Positions 7,199 through 14,035 of a DNA stretch of 23,640 nucleotides are shown here, piece after piece. Made by a program: the position numbers and the translations under genes. The stretch comes from VYDC01 sp963667515 (GTDB taxonomy: Bacteria > Chloroflexota > Dehalococcoidia > UBA2979), in NCBI GenBank assembly GCA_963667515.2, contig CAXXXY010000010.1, forward strand, positions 1 through 23,640, written 5' to 3'. Below the pieces are notes generated by a model. The model searched no databases and had not been told where the DNA came from. It saw nothing but the letters and a program-made list of their open reading frames with translations. Positions within the stretch are counted from its first letter, which is position 1, and every line of letters begins with the position of its first letter.

Positions 7199-8010
7199 AT
7201 GGCGTTCGCCGGGCTCGCGATCCCCCCGCTCCCCGCTGCGCGCGCCCGCGCGCTGCCGCTGATGCTGGGCCAGGACGTGGCGATCGCCGAGCTGGCGGCG
7301 GTGGTCGAGTCCGACCCCGCGCTGGTGGCGGCGCTGCTGCGCGCGGCGAACTCCGCGCCTCCTCCCCCCGCGATCGGGTGGACTCGGCGGGCGGGGCGAT
7401 GGTGCGGCTGGGCCTGGAGCCGACGCGCCAGATCGCCATGGGCGTGCTGCTGAGCGACGGCTTCGGCGAGCTGGACGACTCGCTCTACGACCTCGACGAG
7501 CTGTGGCGGCACCTGCTGATCGTCGCGATGCTCGCGGACGCGCTCGCGTGGCTGGAGACGCCGCCCGGCGCGCCGCGCCCGCCCGCCTTCACTGCGGGTC
7601 TGCTGCACGACGTGGGGCGGCTGGCGATGCTGGCGCTGGAGCCGCGGGCCTGCGCCGCAGTGTTCGAGCTGGTCGCAAACGGCATCGAGCCGCTGGAGGC
7701 GGAGCGCGAGCTGGTGGGCGACGACCACGCGGCGTGGGGCGGGCGGGTGGCGCGCGAGTGGGGGCTGCCGGAGCCGATCCCGCAGGCGATCGCGGGCCAC
7801 CACGGCGACGCGTCCGAGGAGCCGCTGGCCGACGTCCTCCAGCAGGCGCGCGGCATCGCCTTCGACATTGGCGTGGGCGACGGCGTGCTGCCGGCGGGGC
7901 CCCCCGCGGAGCAGCTGGACGCGCTGGCGCGCGGCGCCGTGGCCCACCTCGGCGGCGTGGCACAGATCTTCGCGCGGGTGCAGTGGTTCCGCGGGACCAT
8001 CGGCGCCTGA
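7199..8010 (+). pseudogene. HDOD-domain signalling protein with a one-base frameshift
   Basis: ATG at 7199 follows AGGAG and opens with IPPLPAARARALPLMLGQD, then VVESDPALVAALLRAANSA, the classic HDOD start. The frame is then lost in the C-rich run near 7345-7366. The next frame continues with DRVDSAGGAMVRLGLEPTRQ, exactly where HDOD proteins have their xxAIxRLG helix, and stays open to 8010. Adding one base gives NSAASSPRDRVDS and a 270-residue protein. The HD-like residues are retained: His in ELWRHLLIV, FTAGLLHDVGRL and AGHHGD. HDOD proteins act in bacterial signal transduction, motility and stress responses, often beside HD-GYP or GGDEF partners. An HD-GYP remnant lies immediately downstream on the other strand. 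Decay and sequencing error are both possible. Confidence 0.78.
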
Positions 8011-8064
8011 TCCGACCGCCCGTGTCGACGGCGCGCCCGAGCCCCCTGCGCGCGTCGGCCCTCG

Positions 8065-8400
8065 CTACGCGGCGGATGCCATGCCGCCCAGCAGCTCCAC
8101 GAAGCGATCGAAGAGCGCGGGGTCGAACTGCCCGGTCGAGTCGGCCAGGGTGGCGAGCGCCTCGGCGGGCGGGAGGCCGGATCGACCGAGCCGGTCGACC
8201 GTGATCGCGGCGTAGGCGTCGGCGATCGAGATGCAGCGCGCCTCGAGCGGGATCGCATCGCCCGCGAGCCCTGCGGGGTAGCCGGCGCCGTCCCAGCGCT
8301 CGTGGTGCTGGAGCACGGCGCTCTCCGCGGCCGGCGTGGCGAGGCCCGCGCGTGCGAGCAGGCGCTGGGAGGGCGCGGCGGGTGCCGCGCGAGCCTCGGA
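8065..8400 (-). pseudogene. 5'-truncated HD-GYP phosphodiesterase fragment
   Basis: Only the C-terminal half of an HD-GYP domain is present. It has LQHHERWDGAGYPAGLAG, the HHExxDGxGYP signature of c-di-GMP phosphodiesterases, then IPLEARCISIADAYAAIT and the terminal TGQFDPALFDRFVELL. Homology appears to begin near SQRLLARAGLATPAAES, about 8390-8400. The upstream HD residues, the start codon and any N-terminal sensor are missing. No matching sequence is found in other frames, so this is a deletion or insertion boundary, not a simple frameshift. The break lies only about 60 bases from the first phage-type gene at 8461, implying that arrival of that cassette or a linked deletion removed the 5' half. 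The fragment cannot form an active site by itself. Confidence 0.75.
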
Positions 8401-8460
8401 GCTGGCGGCCCGCTGTGGTGCACTGCCCGGCGAGCAGTCAGGGAGAGGGGACGCCGCCGG

Positions 8461-8826
8461 ATGCCGTACTCGACGTATCTCAAGAACCAGTGGCTGGACG
8501 CGCTGCGCGGGACCGCCTACAGCGTGACCACGGCCTACGCGTCGCTGCACACCGCCGACCCGAGCGACACCGGCGCGAGCGACGTCTCGGGCGGATCGCC
8601 GGCGTACGCGCGCAAGTCGATCACCTTCGCGGCGGCGGCGGGCGCGATCGACTCGTCGAGCCAGCCCGTCTTCGACGTGCCGGCCTCCACGACGGTGACG
8701 CACGTCGGCTTCTGGGACGCCGCCACGGCGGGCAACTTTCTGGGCGGCGCGGACGTGGCGGACGAGACGTTCGGCGGGCAGGGCACCTACACGCTGACCG
8801 ACGCCGACCTGGACGTGAACGCCTAG
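8461..8826 (+). CDS. Phage tail-fibre-like structural protein (gp80-like family)
   Basis: The 121-residue protein starts MPYSTYLKNQWLDALRGTAY, followed by YASLHTADPSDTGASDVSGG and a C-terminal TVTHVGFWDAATAGNFLGG. This is the layout of a small family of phage virion proteins found beside tail and head genes in phages and prophages of many bacteria (sometimes called tail fibre or gp80-like). Its role is presumed to be structural, on the capsid or tail surface. The start follows GGGAGAGGGG with a longer spacer. It is the first gene of a five-gene plus-strand cassette and begins just after the truncated HD-GYP fragment. Confidence 0.8.
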   Translation: MPYSTYLKNQWLDALRGTAYSVTTAYASLHTADPSDTGASDVSGGSPAYARKSITFAAAAGAIDSSSQPVFDVPASTTVTHVGFWDAATAGNFLGGADVADETFGGQGTYTLTDADLDVNA

Positions 8827-8864
8827 CGGCGCGCCGTCGGGGGTAGCGGGACGGGGGGCGAGCC

Positions 8865-9122
8865 GTGGCGATGCTGACGGAGGCCGAGCGCGCGGGGCTG
8901 TGGGAGCGCGCGATGCGCGAGGCGAGCGTGGGGCGCGAGTCGCTGGCGCTGACGAAGGCGCAGCTGCGCGCCGCGATCGACGCGAGCGACGCCTGGATCG
9001 AGCAGAGCGCGGTCGCCTTCCAGCAGGCGTTGCCGGCGCGTGCGCGCGCCGGGCTCACGGCGCGGCAGAAGGCGCGCGTCCTGCTGTTGGTCGCGCGTCG
9101 CCGCTTCGAGCGGGAGGGGTGA
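8865..9122 (+). CDS. Small phage cassette protein, helical, function unknown
   Basis: The 85-residue protein starts at GTG 8865 (GTG GCG ATG; ATG two codons later is possible) after a GGGGGG ribosome site. The pattern LTEAERAGLWERAMRE, LTKAQLRAAIDASDAWIEQ, AVAFQQALPARARAGLTARQ and a final VARRRF matches a compact all-helical protein that recurs between virion structural genes in phages. No enzymatic motif is visible. Its position between the gp80-like and beta-rich proteins suggests a structural or assembly role. Confidence 0.72.
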   Translation: MAMLTEAERAGLWERAMREASVGRESLALTKAQLRAAIDASDAWIEQSAVAFQQALPARARAGLTARQKARVLLLVARRRFEREG

Positions 9123-9126
9123 GCGA

Positions 9127-9618
9127 ATGGCCTCGGGCGACAGCCTCTTCGAGCGGGACGCGCAATCGAGCTTCCCGCCCGCCTCGGCGGCGGCGACGCC
9201 GGACGTGCGAAACCAGGCGCCGGTGCTGGACTTCGACGCCGCGGCCGACGAGGCGGCGTACGTCCGCCTGACGCTGCCGCGCCACTACGCGGCGGGCGGG
9301 ATCACAGTCTCGCTGCGCTGGGCGGCGTCGACGGCGACCAGCGGCGTCTGCCGCTGGGGGCTGGCGCTGGCGCGGCTGCAGGACGACGTGGACGACGTCG
9401 ACTCGCACAGCTTCGCGACCGAGAAGACGGTGGACGCCACGGCGGCCTCCGCCTCCGGCGAGCTCGCCTACGACGAGATCGCCTTCCTCGACAGCGAGAT
9501 CGACGGGCTGCTCGCGGGCGAGGAGGCGCTGCTCCGCGTGCGCCGGCTGGGCACCCACGCCAACGACACCATGGCGGGCGACGCCGAGCTCTTCGCGCTC
9601 GAGGCGCGGGAGAGCTAG
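9127..9618 (+). CDS. Phage-associated beta-sandwich virion protein, function unknown
   Basis: The 163-residue protein starts at ATG 9127, 4 bases after the preceding stop, with GGGAGGGGTGAG as ribosome site; a longer frame exists upstream but would overlap the previous gene. Its features, APVLDFDAAADEAAYVRLTL, PRHYAAGGITVSLRWAAS, TATSGVCRWGLALARL and DTMAGDAELFALEARES, are typical of beta-rich proteins that accompany tail-fibre genes. They suggest a jelly-roll or beta-sandwich that binds carbohydrate or packs onto the virion surface. No catalytic motif is seen. It overlaps nothing and precedes the LamG protein by 3 bases. Confidence 0.75.
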   Translation: MASGDSLFERDAQSSFPPASAAATPDVRNQAPVLDFDAAADEAAYVRLTLPRHYAAGGITVSLRWAASTATSGVCRWGLALARLQDDVDDVDSHSFATEKTVDATAASASGELAYDEIAFLDSEIDGLLAGEEALLRVRRLGTHANDTMAGDAELFALEARES

Positions 9619-9621
9619 GGA

Positions 9622-11145
9622 ATGCGCGCCGCGCCCCACGTGCCGCGTCGCCTCACCCCCGGCCAGGACCTCGGCATCCCGGCGCTCCCCGATCCGGCGC
9701 TGCCGCTCTCGCGCTCGTGGCGCGTGCTGCGGGAGCGCCGCGACTGGCTGTGGCGGCACCACCGCACGTCGCTCACGCGCGCCTTCCTGGCGCCGCTGCG
9801 CGGGGGCGCGGCGGACGTGGAGGGCAGCAACGACACGCTGCGCTGGGCGGCGCCCACGATCTCGGCGTGGCCGCTCTCCATGTCGCTCTACTTCAACGCG
9901 GACACGTGGCAGTCCGACGGCGATCGCATCGGTGGGCTGTGCCACAGCACGACGCTCACCAACGAGATCATGTTCGCCTTCTTCACCTCGCCCACGCCCG
10001 ACGAGTTCCGGCTCGAGGTGAAGTTCGACGTGAACTGCGCCTCGAGCCTCGTGCCCAGCACGGGCAGCTGGTACCACGCGACCGGCGCGATCGCCTCCAA
10101 CACCGATCGCGCCGTGTGGCTGGACGGCGCCAACAAGGGCACGGCGACCAACAGCGTGACGATTCCCGCCTCGATGAACCGCGCCGTCATCGGCGGGATC
10201 GACTACGTGGCGATCATCCGCGACTGGAACGGCAAGGCGGCCGAGTTCGGCATCTGGGACTCGGCGCTCGGCGACGACGAGGCGGACGCGCTGGGGACGC
10301 ACGGGCTCTCGCCGCTGATGGTCGATCCCGCCAATCTGCAGCTCTACGCCGACTGCCTGCGCGGCACGCCGTGGGTCGACCGCAGGAGCGGGCTCGCCGC
10401 GACCGTGAACGGCACGGTGAACGTCGTCGAGCACCCCCCCGTGGTCTACCCTCGCGGCGCGCGCTCGATCTTCGTGCCGGCGAGCGCGCCCAGCGCCTCC
10501 GGCAACGCGGCGATCTCGGGCGGCGGCGCCCTCGCGACGGGCGCGCGCAATGGTGGGCGCGGGCCCGCGGCGATCGCCGGCGGCGGCACGCCCGCCGCCG
10601 CCGTGCGCAAGGAGGCGCGGCAGCAGGCCGCGGCGACGAGTGGCGGCGCCGCGCTCGGGGCGGGCGCAGGCGCGCACGCCGGGCCCGCGGCTACCTCGGG
10701 CGGCGGCACGGCGCTCGCCGTGGGCAGCGGGGCGCACGCCGGGCCCGCGGCCACCTCGGGCGGCGGCGCGGCGCTCGCCGTGGGCAGCGGGGCGCACGCC
10801 GGGCCCGCGGCCACGTCGGGCGGCGGCGCGCCGAGTGCGGCGGGCGCTCCCTCCGCCTTCCAGGCGGCGGCGATCTCGGGCGGCGGCGCCGCCTCGGCCG
10901 GCATCCGCAAGGGCGGCCTCGGCGCGCTGGCGGGGGCGAGCGGGGCGCACGCCGGCAGCGGGGCGCTGGCGGGCGGCGGTGCGCTCGCGGTGGAGGGCGA
11001 TCGGCCGCCGGGGATCGGCGCCATCGCGCTCGCCGACGCCGCGTTCGGCGCGGCGTCGGTGGCCGACGCGGCGCGCGGCGCAGCGACGGTCGCCGATACG
11101 GCGCGCGGCGCGGTGGAGCTGAGCGAGGTGAGGGTCACGCCATGA
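9622..11145 (+). CDS. LamG/concanavalin-like tail adhesin with Ala/Gly repeat stalk
   Basis: The 507-residue protein has three parts. Residues 1-65 are basic and hydrophobic (RVLRERRDWLWRHHRTSL). Residues about 68-270 form a LamG/ConA-like lectin fold, seen in SMSLYFNADTW, GSWYHATGAIASNTDRAVWL and VAIIRDWNGKAAEFGIWDSA. Residues about 290-507 are a long Ala/Gly-rich series built on SGGGAALAVGSGAHAGPAAT and related units, ending in ADAARGAATV-type repeats. This is the make-up of phage tail fibres or collar adhesins, where repeats form a stalk and the lectin fold binds glycans. The start lies 3 bases after the previous stop, with GGGAGAG 8 bases before. The stop overlaps the next ATG (ATGA). Confidence 0.8.
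   Translation: MRAAPHVPRRLTPGQDLGIPALPDPALPLSRSWRVLRERRDWLWRHHRTSLTRAFLAPLRGGAADVEGSNDTLRWAAPTISAWPLSMSLYFNADTWQSDGDRIGGLCHSTTLTNEIMFAFFTSPTPDEFRLEVKFDVNCASSLVPSTGSWYHATGAIASNTDRAVWLDGANKGTATNSVTIPASMNRAVIGGIDYVAIIRDWNGKAAEFGIWDSALGDDEADALGTHGLSPLMVDPANLQLYADCLRGTPWVDRRSGLAATVNGTVNVVEHPPVVYPRGARSIFVPASAPSASGNAAISGGGALATGARNGGRGPAAIAGGGTPAAAVRKEARQQAAATSGGAALGAGAGAHAGPAATSGGGTALAVGSGAHAGPAATSGGGAALAVGSGAHAGPAATSGGGAPSAAGAPSAFQAAAISGGGAASAGIRKGGLGALAGASGAHAGSGALAGGGALAVEGDRPPGIGAIALADAAFGAASVADAARGAATVADTARGAVELSEVRVTP
10681..10830 (+). repeat. 60-bp near-identical tandem repeat in the adhesin stalk
   Basis: The unit at 10681-10740 is repeated at 10741-10800 with only a few changes and continues partly to about 10830. 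Each unit begins GGGCCCGCGGC and ends GGGGCGCACGCC and encodes 20 residues. Copy changes would keep the frame, so stalk length could vary. A degenerate half-unit precedes it (about 10640-10680). Confidence 0.85.
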
Positions 11146-11148
11146 GCA

Positions 11149-11331
11149 CCAGCGTTCCGCTGGACTCGAGGGGCTGCCGCTCCTGCTGGAGCTGGGGATC
11201 AGGCCGTGGGCGACATCGACGACCAGCGTGTCGCCGGACTCGAGGGGCTGCCGCTTCTGCTGGAGGTGGGGAGGCGATGAGCAACAGCTACGACCAGCGC
11301 TTCGCTGGACTCGAGGGGCTGCCGCTCGTGC
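11149..11331 (+). repeat. Three copies (74- and 71-bp period) of the 3'-end element within the phage cassette
   Basis: Hairpins CCAGCG-TTC-CGCTGG (11149-11163), CCAGCG-TGT-CGCCGG (11223-11237) and CCAGCG-CTT-CGCTGG (11294-11308) are each followed by ACTCGAGGGGCTGCCGCT. The copies are 74 and 71 bases apart. Units 2 and 3 also include the ribosome site GGAGGTGGGGAGG and an ATGAGCAAC start. The first copy lies 3 bases after the adhesin stop codon. Confidence 0.85.
11206..11280 (+). CDS. Possible 24-codon micro-ORF (copy a)
   Basis: GTG at 11206 opens a frame of 24 codons reading MGDIDDQRVAGLEG and then LPLLLEVGRR. Its TGA overlaps the ATG of the next micro-ORF as ATGA. The peptide aligns position by position with the micro-ORF at 11277. 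No strong ribosome site precedes the GTG. It may only be a by-product of tandem duplication of a leader sequence; translation is unproven. Confidence 0.25.
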   Translation: MGDIDDQRVAGLEGLPLLLEVGRR

Positions 11332-11351
11332 TGGAGGTGGGGAGGCCATGA
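11277..11351 (+). CDS. Possible 24-codon micro-ORF (copy b)
   Basis: ATG at 11277 follows a strong GGAGGTGGGGAGG site and encodes MSNSYDQRFAGLEG, then LPLVLEVGRP. The TGA overlaps the ATG of the Ig-like gene at 11348 as ATGA, so translational coupling is possible. Start codon, ribosome site and the first four codons are near-copies of those of the 11348 gene (MSNTYD), showing that the beginning of that gene was duplicated. It could be a leader peptide or a dead duplicate. Confidence 0.35.
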   Translation: MSNSYDQRFAGLEGLPLVLEVGRP

Positions 11352-11644
11352 GCAACACCTACGATGTCGGTGACCGGGTGCGCGTCTCGGCGAGCTTCGC
11401 CGATGAGGTCGCCGCGCCCTCCGACCCTTCGCCCGTGCGGCTGCTCTACCGCGATCCTGCGGGGGCGGTGACCACGCTCGTCTACGGCACAGACTCGGAG
11501 CTCGTGCGCGACGGCGTGGGCGCCTACCACGCCGACCTCGACGCCGACGCCGCGGGCACGTGGCACTACCGCGCCGAGGGGGAGGAGAGCCCGCAGGCGG
11601 CCGGCGAGGCACGCTTCCAGGTGCACGGGAGTGTCTTCTCGTAG
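11348..11644 (+). CDS. Phage cassette protein, Ig-like beta fold
   Basis: The 98-residue protein begins MSNTYDVGDRVRVSASFADE and continues with PVRLLYRDPAGAVTTLVYGT, VRDGVGAYHADLDADAAGTW and HYRAEGEESPQAAGEARFQV. The alternating strands and the final aromatic WHYRAEG pattern indicate a small immunoglobulin-like domain, as found in phage tail or capsid decoration proteins next to tail fibres. ATG at 11348 is preferred over upstream GTG options because it follows GGAGGTGGGGAGGCC and overlaps the micro-ORF stop. It is the last recognisable gene of the cassette, 46 bases before the insertion sequence. Confidence 0.72.
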   Translation: MSNTYDVGDRVRVSASFADEVAAPSDPSPVRLLYRDPAGAVTTLVYGTDSELVRDGVGAYHADLDADAAGTWHYRAEGEESPQAAGEARFQVHGSVFS

Positions 11645-11694
11645 CTGCTCGCGGGCGCGGCGGCGCCCTCGGCTCCCGCGGCGCCCCCGCCTAG

Positions 11695-11723
11695 TTGTAC
11701 TACCCAGGAAGGTTGTTCACAGG
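11695..11723 (+). repeat. IS481-family left inverted repeat
   Basis: Begins TTGTACTACCCAGG and ends AGGTTGTTCACAGG. It pairs with the right end (12718-12746) with five mismatches. The transposase stop codon lies inside it. Confidence 0.88.
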
Positions 11724-12655
11724 CGGGAGGCGGGGACGGCCCCGCCGACGCCGCCGTGCGGTCGGCGGTGATTGTAGCGGTAGAGCCAGCATGGGAGCTG
11801 GCGCAGCCGCTCGGCGTTGGAGCGGTAGGGGCGGGCGTAGGCCCACTCGTTCTGCAGGATCTGGATGAAACGCTCGGCTTTGCCGTTCGTCTGCGGGCGG
11901 TAGGGCCGCGTGTGCGACAGCCGCACGTCTGCGGCAGCGGCGGCGCCGTGGAAGCTGCGGGCGACGGTGTAGGCCTTCGCGTTGTCGGTCAGGACCCGGC
12001 GCACGCGCACGCCACGCCGGCGGAAGGCCGCGAGCGCCTGCTCGAGGAAGGCGGCGCAGCTCGCGCCACGCTCGTCGGGCAGGACGGAGACGTAGGCGTA
12101 ACGGCTGTGGTCGTCGACGGCGACGTGTAGGTACTCCAGCCCCAGCGAACGCCGCGAATGCGGCCCGGAGCGCGTCTCGGCGAAGCCAGGCGCCATTCGC
12201 TTGCCGCCGCCCTCGGGGACGCGCCCGAGCTTCTTCACGTCGAGATGCAGCAGGTCGCCGGGGGCGTCGTGCTCGTAGCGGACCGGCTCCCGGGTGACGC
12301 GGTGCAGGCGGTCGAGCCGGTTGAGGCCGCGGCGCCGCAGCACGGCGTAGACCGTGGAGCGGGCGACCCCGAGCGCCCACTGGATGCGATGCGGCCCGAA
12401 TCCCTGCGTGCGTCGCACGGCGCAGATGCGTCGCTCCAGCTCGGGCGGCGTGCGCCGGGGATGCGCGCGCGGGGCGGAGCTGCGGTCCTCGAGCCCTGCC
12501 GCTCCCTCCGCCCGGAAGCGCCCCAGCCACTTGGCAACGGTGTGGCGGGAGACGCGGAAGTGGCGAGCGACCTCAGCCTGGGGCCAGCCGGCGTCCACTT
12601 CCCGCACGAGCTCGAGTCGGGTCAGCGGCGTCAGCCGCGCGTTACGATGGGCCAT
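11717..12655 (-). CDS. IS481-family transposase (DDE, rve-type integrase core)
   Basis: The 312-residue protein begins with a helix-turn-helix of the IS481/IS3 type (WPQAEVARHFRVSRHTVAKW, then GAAGLEDRSSAP) and a second DNA-binding segment (GFGPHRIQWALGVARSTVY). The integrase core follows: first Asp in LLHLDVKKL, VDDHSRYAYVSVL, second Asp in VLTDNAKAY and Glu in PQTNGKAERFIQ about 36 residues later, then the terminal YRYNHRRPH. It cuts and joins the element's own ends. The coding frame is intact and the stop lies in the left inverted repeat. The start ATG at 12655 has GAGAGGACACCCTC upstream. Confidence 0.95.
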   Translation of the reverse strand: MAHRNARLTPLTRLELVREVDAGWPQAEVARHFRVSRHTVAKWLGRFRAEGAAGLEDRSSAPRAHPRRTPPELERRICAVRRTQGFGPHRIQWALGVARSTVYAVLRRRGLNRLDRLHRVTREPVRYEHDAPGDLLHLDVKKLGRVPEGGGKRMAPGFAETRSGPHSRRSLGLEYLHVAVDDHSRYAYVSVLPDERGASCAAFLEQALAAFRRRGVRVRRVLTDNAKAYTVARSFHGAAAAADVRLSHTRPYRPQTNGKAERFIQILQNEWAYARPYRSNAERLRQLPCWLYRYNHRRPHGGVGGAVPASRL

Positions 12656-12717
12656 GAGGGTGTCCTCTCCTCGCTACTGCCGTGCTGTCACACACAGCAG
12701 CGGGCGAGGCCCCTCAT

Positions 12718-12746
12718 CCTGTCAACAACCTACGTGGGAACTACAA
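12718..12746 (-). repeat. IS481-family right inverted repeat
   Basis: On the minus strand it begins TTGTAGTTCCCACG and ends AGGTTGTTGACAGG. It is the partner of the left end at 11695-11723 and adjoins the second CTAG. Confidence 0.88.
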
Positions 12747-13133
12747 CTAGGCGCGAGCCAGCGTCTGCCCCGCCCACACCGCGAGCAGCGCTGCCCCGAC
12801 GGAGAGCGTCACGTTGAGCAGCGCGAAGGGCCACTGCCCGCCCTCCAGCAGGTCGACCGTCTCCAGCGAGAAGGTGGAGAACGTCGTGAAGGCGCCCAGC
12901 AGCCCGACCGTCAGGCCGAGGCGCAGCTCTGCGGGGACCGAGGAGCGCTGCAGCAGCGCGACCGCGAGGAAGCCGAGCAGGAACGAGCCCACGACGTTGG
13001 CGGCGATCGTGGCCAGCGGCACCCGACCCTCGGCCAGCGAGGGCAGGAGCTCGCGGAGGGCGTAGCGCAGGAGCGCGCCGACGGCGCCGCCGAGCGCGAT
13101 GGAGGCGATCTGCATCGCGCGCCACGGTGGCAT
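12747..13133 (-). CDS. crcB: Fluoride ion channel/exporter CrcB (FluC)
   Basis: The 128-residue membrane protein has four hydrophobic helices and the FluC signatures: GGAVGALLRYALRE near the start, the pore asparagine in ANVVGSFLLGFLAV, and GLLGAFTTFSTFSLETV containing the Phe-box and the central sodium-binding turn. FluC forms a dual-topology homodimer that passes fluoride out of the cytoplasm. Length is normal for single-copy forms. ATG at 13133 has no clear ribosome site; ATG at 13115 (MQIASIALGG) is an alternative that starts nearer the first helix. The stop codon TAG lies inside the CTAG target duplication of the insertion sequence. The 74 bases to the FKBP gene show no fluoride riboswitch pattern, so it may be cotranscribed with the gene at 13208. 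Confidence 0.92.
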   Translation of the reverse strand: MPPWRAMQIASIALGGAVGALLRYALRELLPSLAEGRVPLATIAANVVGSFLLGFLAVALLQRSSVPAELRLGLTVGLLGAFTTFSTFSLETVDLLEGGQWPFALLNVTLSVGAALLAVWAGQTLARA

Positions 13134-13207
13134 GCCGGCGCGGCGGAGGCAATCGATTGGCGCGGCTGCGGCGGGGCGCGCTGCCGCGCGAGGGCGGTGC
13201 AGGGCGG

Positions 13208-13930
13208 CTACTCGACGGCGACGAGCTCGATCTCGAAGGTCAGCGCCATGCCCGCGAGTGGGTGGTTGGCGTCGACGCGGATCTCGTTCTCCGTCAGCTC
13301 GAGGACGATCGCCGGGGCGCCGTTCCCGAGCTGCACGCGGTCGCCGACGCCCAGGCCCTGGTGGGCGCTGCCGCGAGGCACCGTCAGCACGTTGCGGTCG
13401 TCACGCTCGCCGTAGGCGTCGGCGGGCTCCAGGCGCACCGTCACCGACTCGCCGATCGCGAGCCCCGTGACCGCGCCGTCGAAGCCCGCGATCACCTGCC
13501 CCGTGCCCAGCGTGAAGCGCAGCGGCTCGCGCTCCCGCGAGGAGTCGAAGACCTCGCCGGAGTCGAGCGTGCCGTGGTAGTGGACCTGCACCGTGTCGCC
13601 GCTCTCGGCCACGCGCGTCTCCCCCCCTGCCCCCGCTGCAGGCGTGCTCGGCGGCCGCTGCGTCGGGCTGCTGGAGGCGGCCGCGCCTGCCCCGGCGCCG
13701 CTGCCCCCGTCATCGTCGTCGCCGCATCCCGCCGCGAGCAGCGTCACCGCCAGCACCGCGAGCGCGACCGCGATCGCGCGGGACGCCGCGCGCGCCGGCG
13801 CGGGCGAGCGACGCAGCGCGCGCGAGCGTCGCTGCAGGCGCTGGCGGGATGGCGTGGGCGGGGTGGCGGGGCGCTGGGCGGTCGGCTCGATCGCTGATCC
13901 CCCGCCCGCAGCAAGAGGCGCCCGCAGCAA
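13208..13930 (-). CDS. FKBP-type peptidyl-prolyl isomerase, SlyD-like, lipoprotein
   Basis: A hydrophobic stretch AVALAVLAVTLLAAGC ends in a lipobox (LAAGC), followed by an acidic and low-complexity tether (GDDDDGG, Ala/Ser/Pro-rich). The C-terminal 140 residues are a FKBP domain with a SlyD-like inserted flap: DTVQVHYHGTLDSGEVFDSS, LGTGQVIAGFDGAVTGLAIG and the flap-like block AYGERDDRNVLTVPRG, ending ANHPLAGMALTFEIELV. It should fold proteins or catalyse proline isomerisation outside the membrane. The start is uncertain: TTG at 13930 gives about 45 residues before the signal helix, which is long, and no ribosome site is seen. A possible TACCGT box lies at 13954-13959. Confidence 0.88.
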   Translation of the reverse strand: MLRAPLAAGGGSAIEPTAQRPATPPTPSRQRLQRRSRALRRSPAPARAASRAIAVALAVLAVTLLAAGCGDDDDGGSGAGAGAAASSSPTQRPPSTPAAGAGGETRVAESGDTVQVHYHGTLDSGEVFDSSREREPLRFTLGTGQVIAGFDGAVTGLAIGESVTVRLEPADAYGERDDRNVLTVPRGSAHQGLGVGDRVQLGNGAPAIVLELTENEIRVDANHPLAGMALTFEIELVAVE

Positions 13931-14035
13931 CGGGCGCGGGTACGCCCACGATCACGGTATCACGCGGCGATCGTGCGAGCCGTGGGGCCGCGCCGACGGG
14001 GAGCGCAGCGGGCAGGGGCGTCGGGGGCGCGGGCG

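Larger units (their letters stand above)
11691..12750. mobile_element. IS481-family insertion sequence with CTAG target duplication
   Basis: The element spans 11695-12746 (1052 bases) and carries one minus-strand transposase. The ends are inverted repeats matching at 24 of 29 positions. The flanking tetranucleotide CTAG occurs at 11691-11694 and 12747-12750 as a target duplication. Insertion at CTAG is the known preference of Bordetella IS481 (NCTAGN). The TAG inside the right-hand CTAG is the stop codon of crcB, so the insertion leaves crcB intact. Intact ends and an uninterrupted transposase suggest a recent, possibly active copy. Confidence 0.9.

Noticed and set aside
11142..11351. One 69-codon protein from ATG 11142 through the repeats
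   Set aside because: The frame runs through repeat units in a different frame from the equal-length micro-ORFs and gives a Cys/Arg-rich low-complexity product; it looks like a shadow caused by a 10-base deletion in the first unit.
9055..11358. Very long antisense frame (over 700 codons) opposite the phage cassette
   Set aside because: Long open frames are expected by chance in DNA this GC-rich. The translation is Arg/Ala-rich low complexity, and the plus-strand genes have recognisable families and ribosome sites.
13134..13207. Fluoride riboswitch before crcB
   Set aside because: I looked for the crcB-motif pattern in the 74 upstream bases and saw none; the region is short GC-rich spacer between two minus-strand genes.
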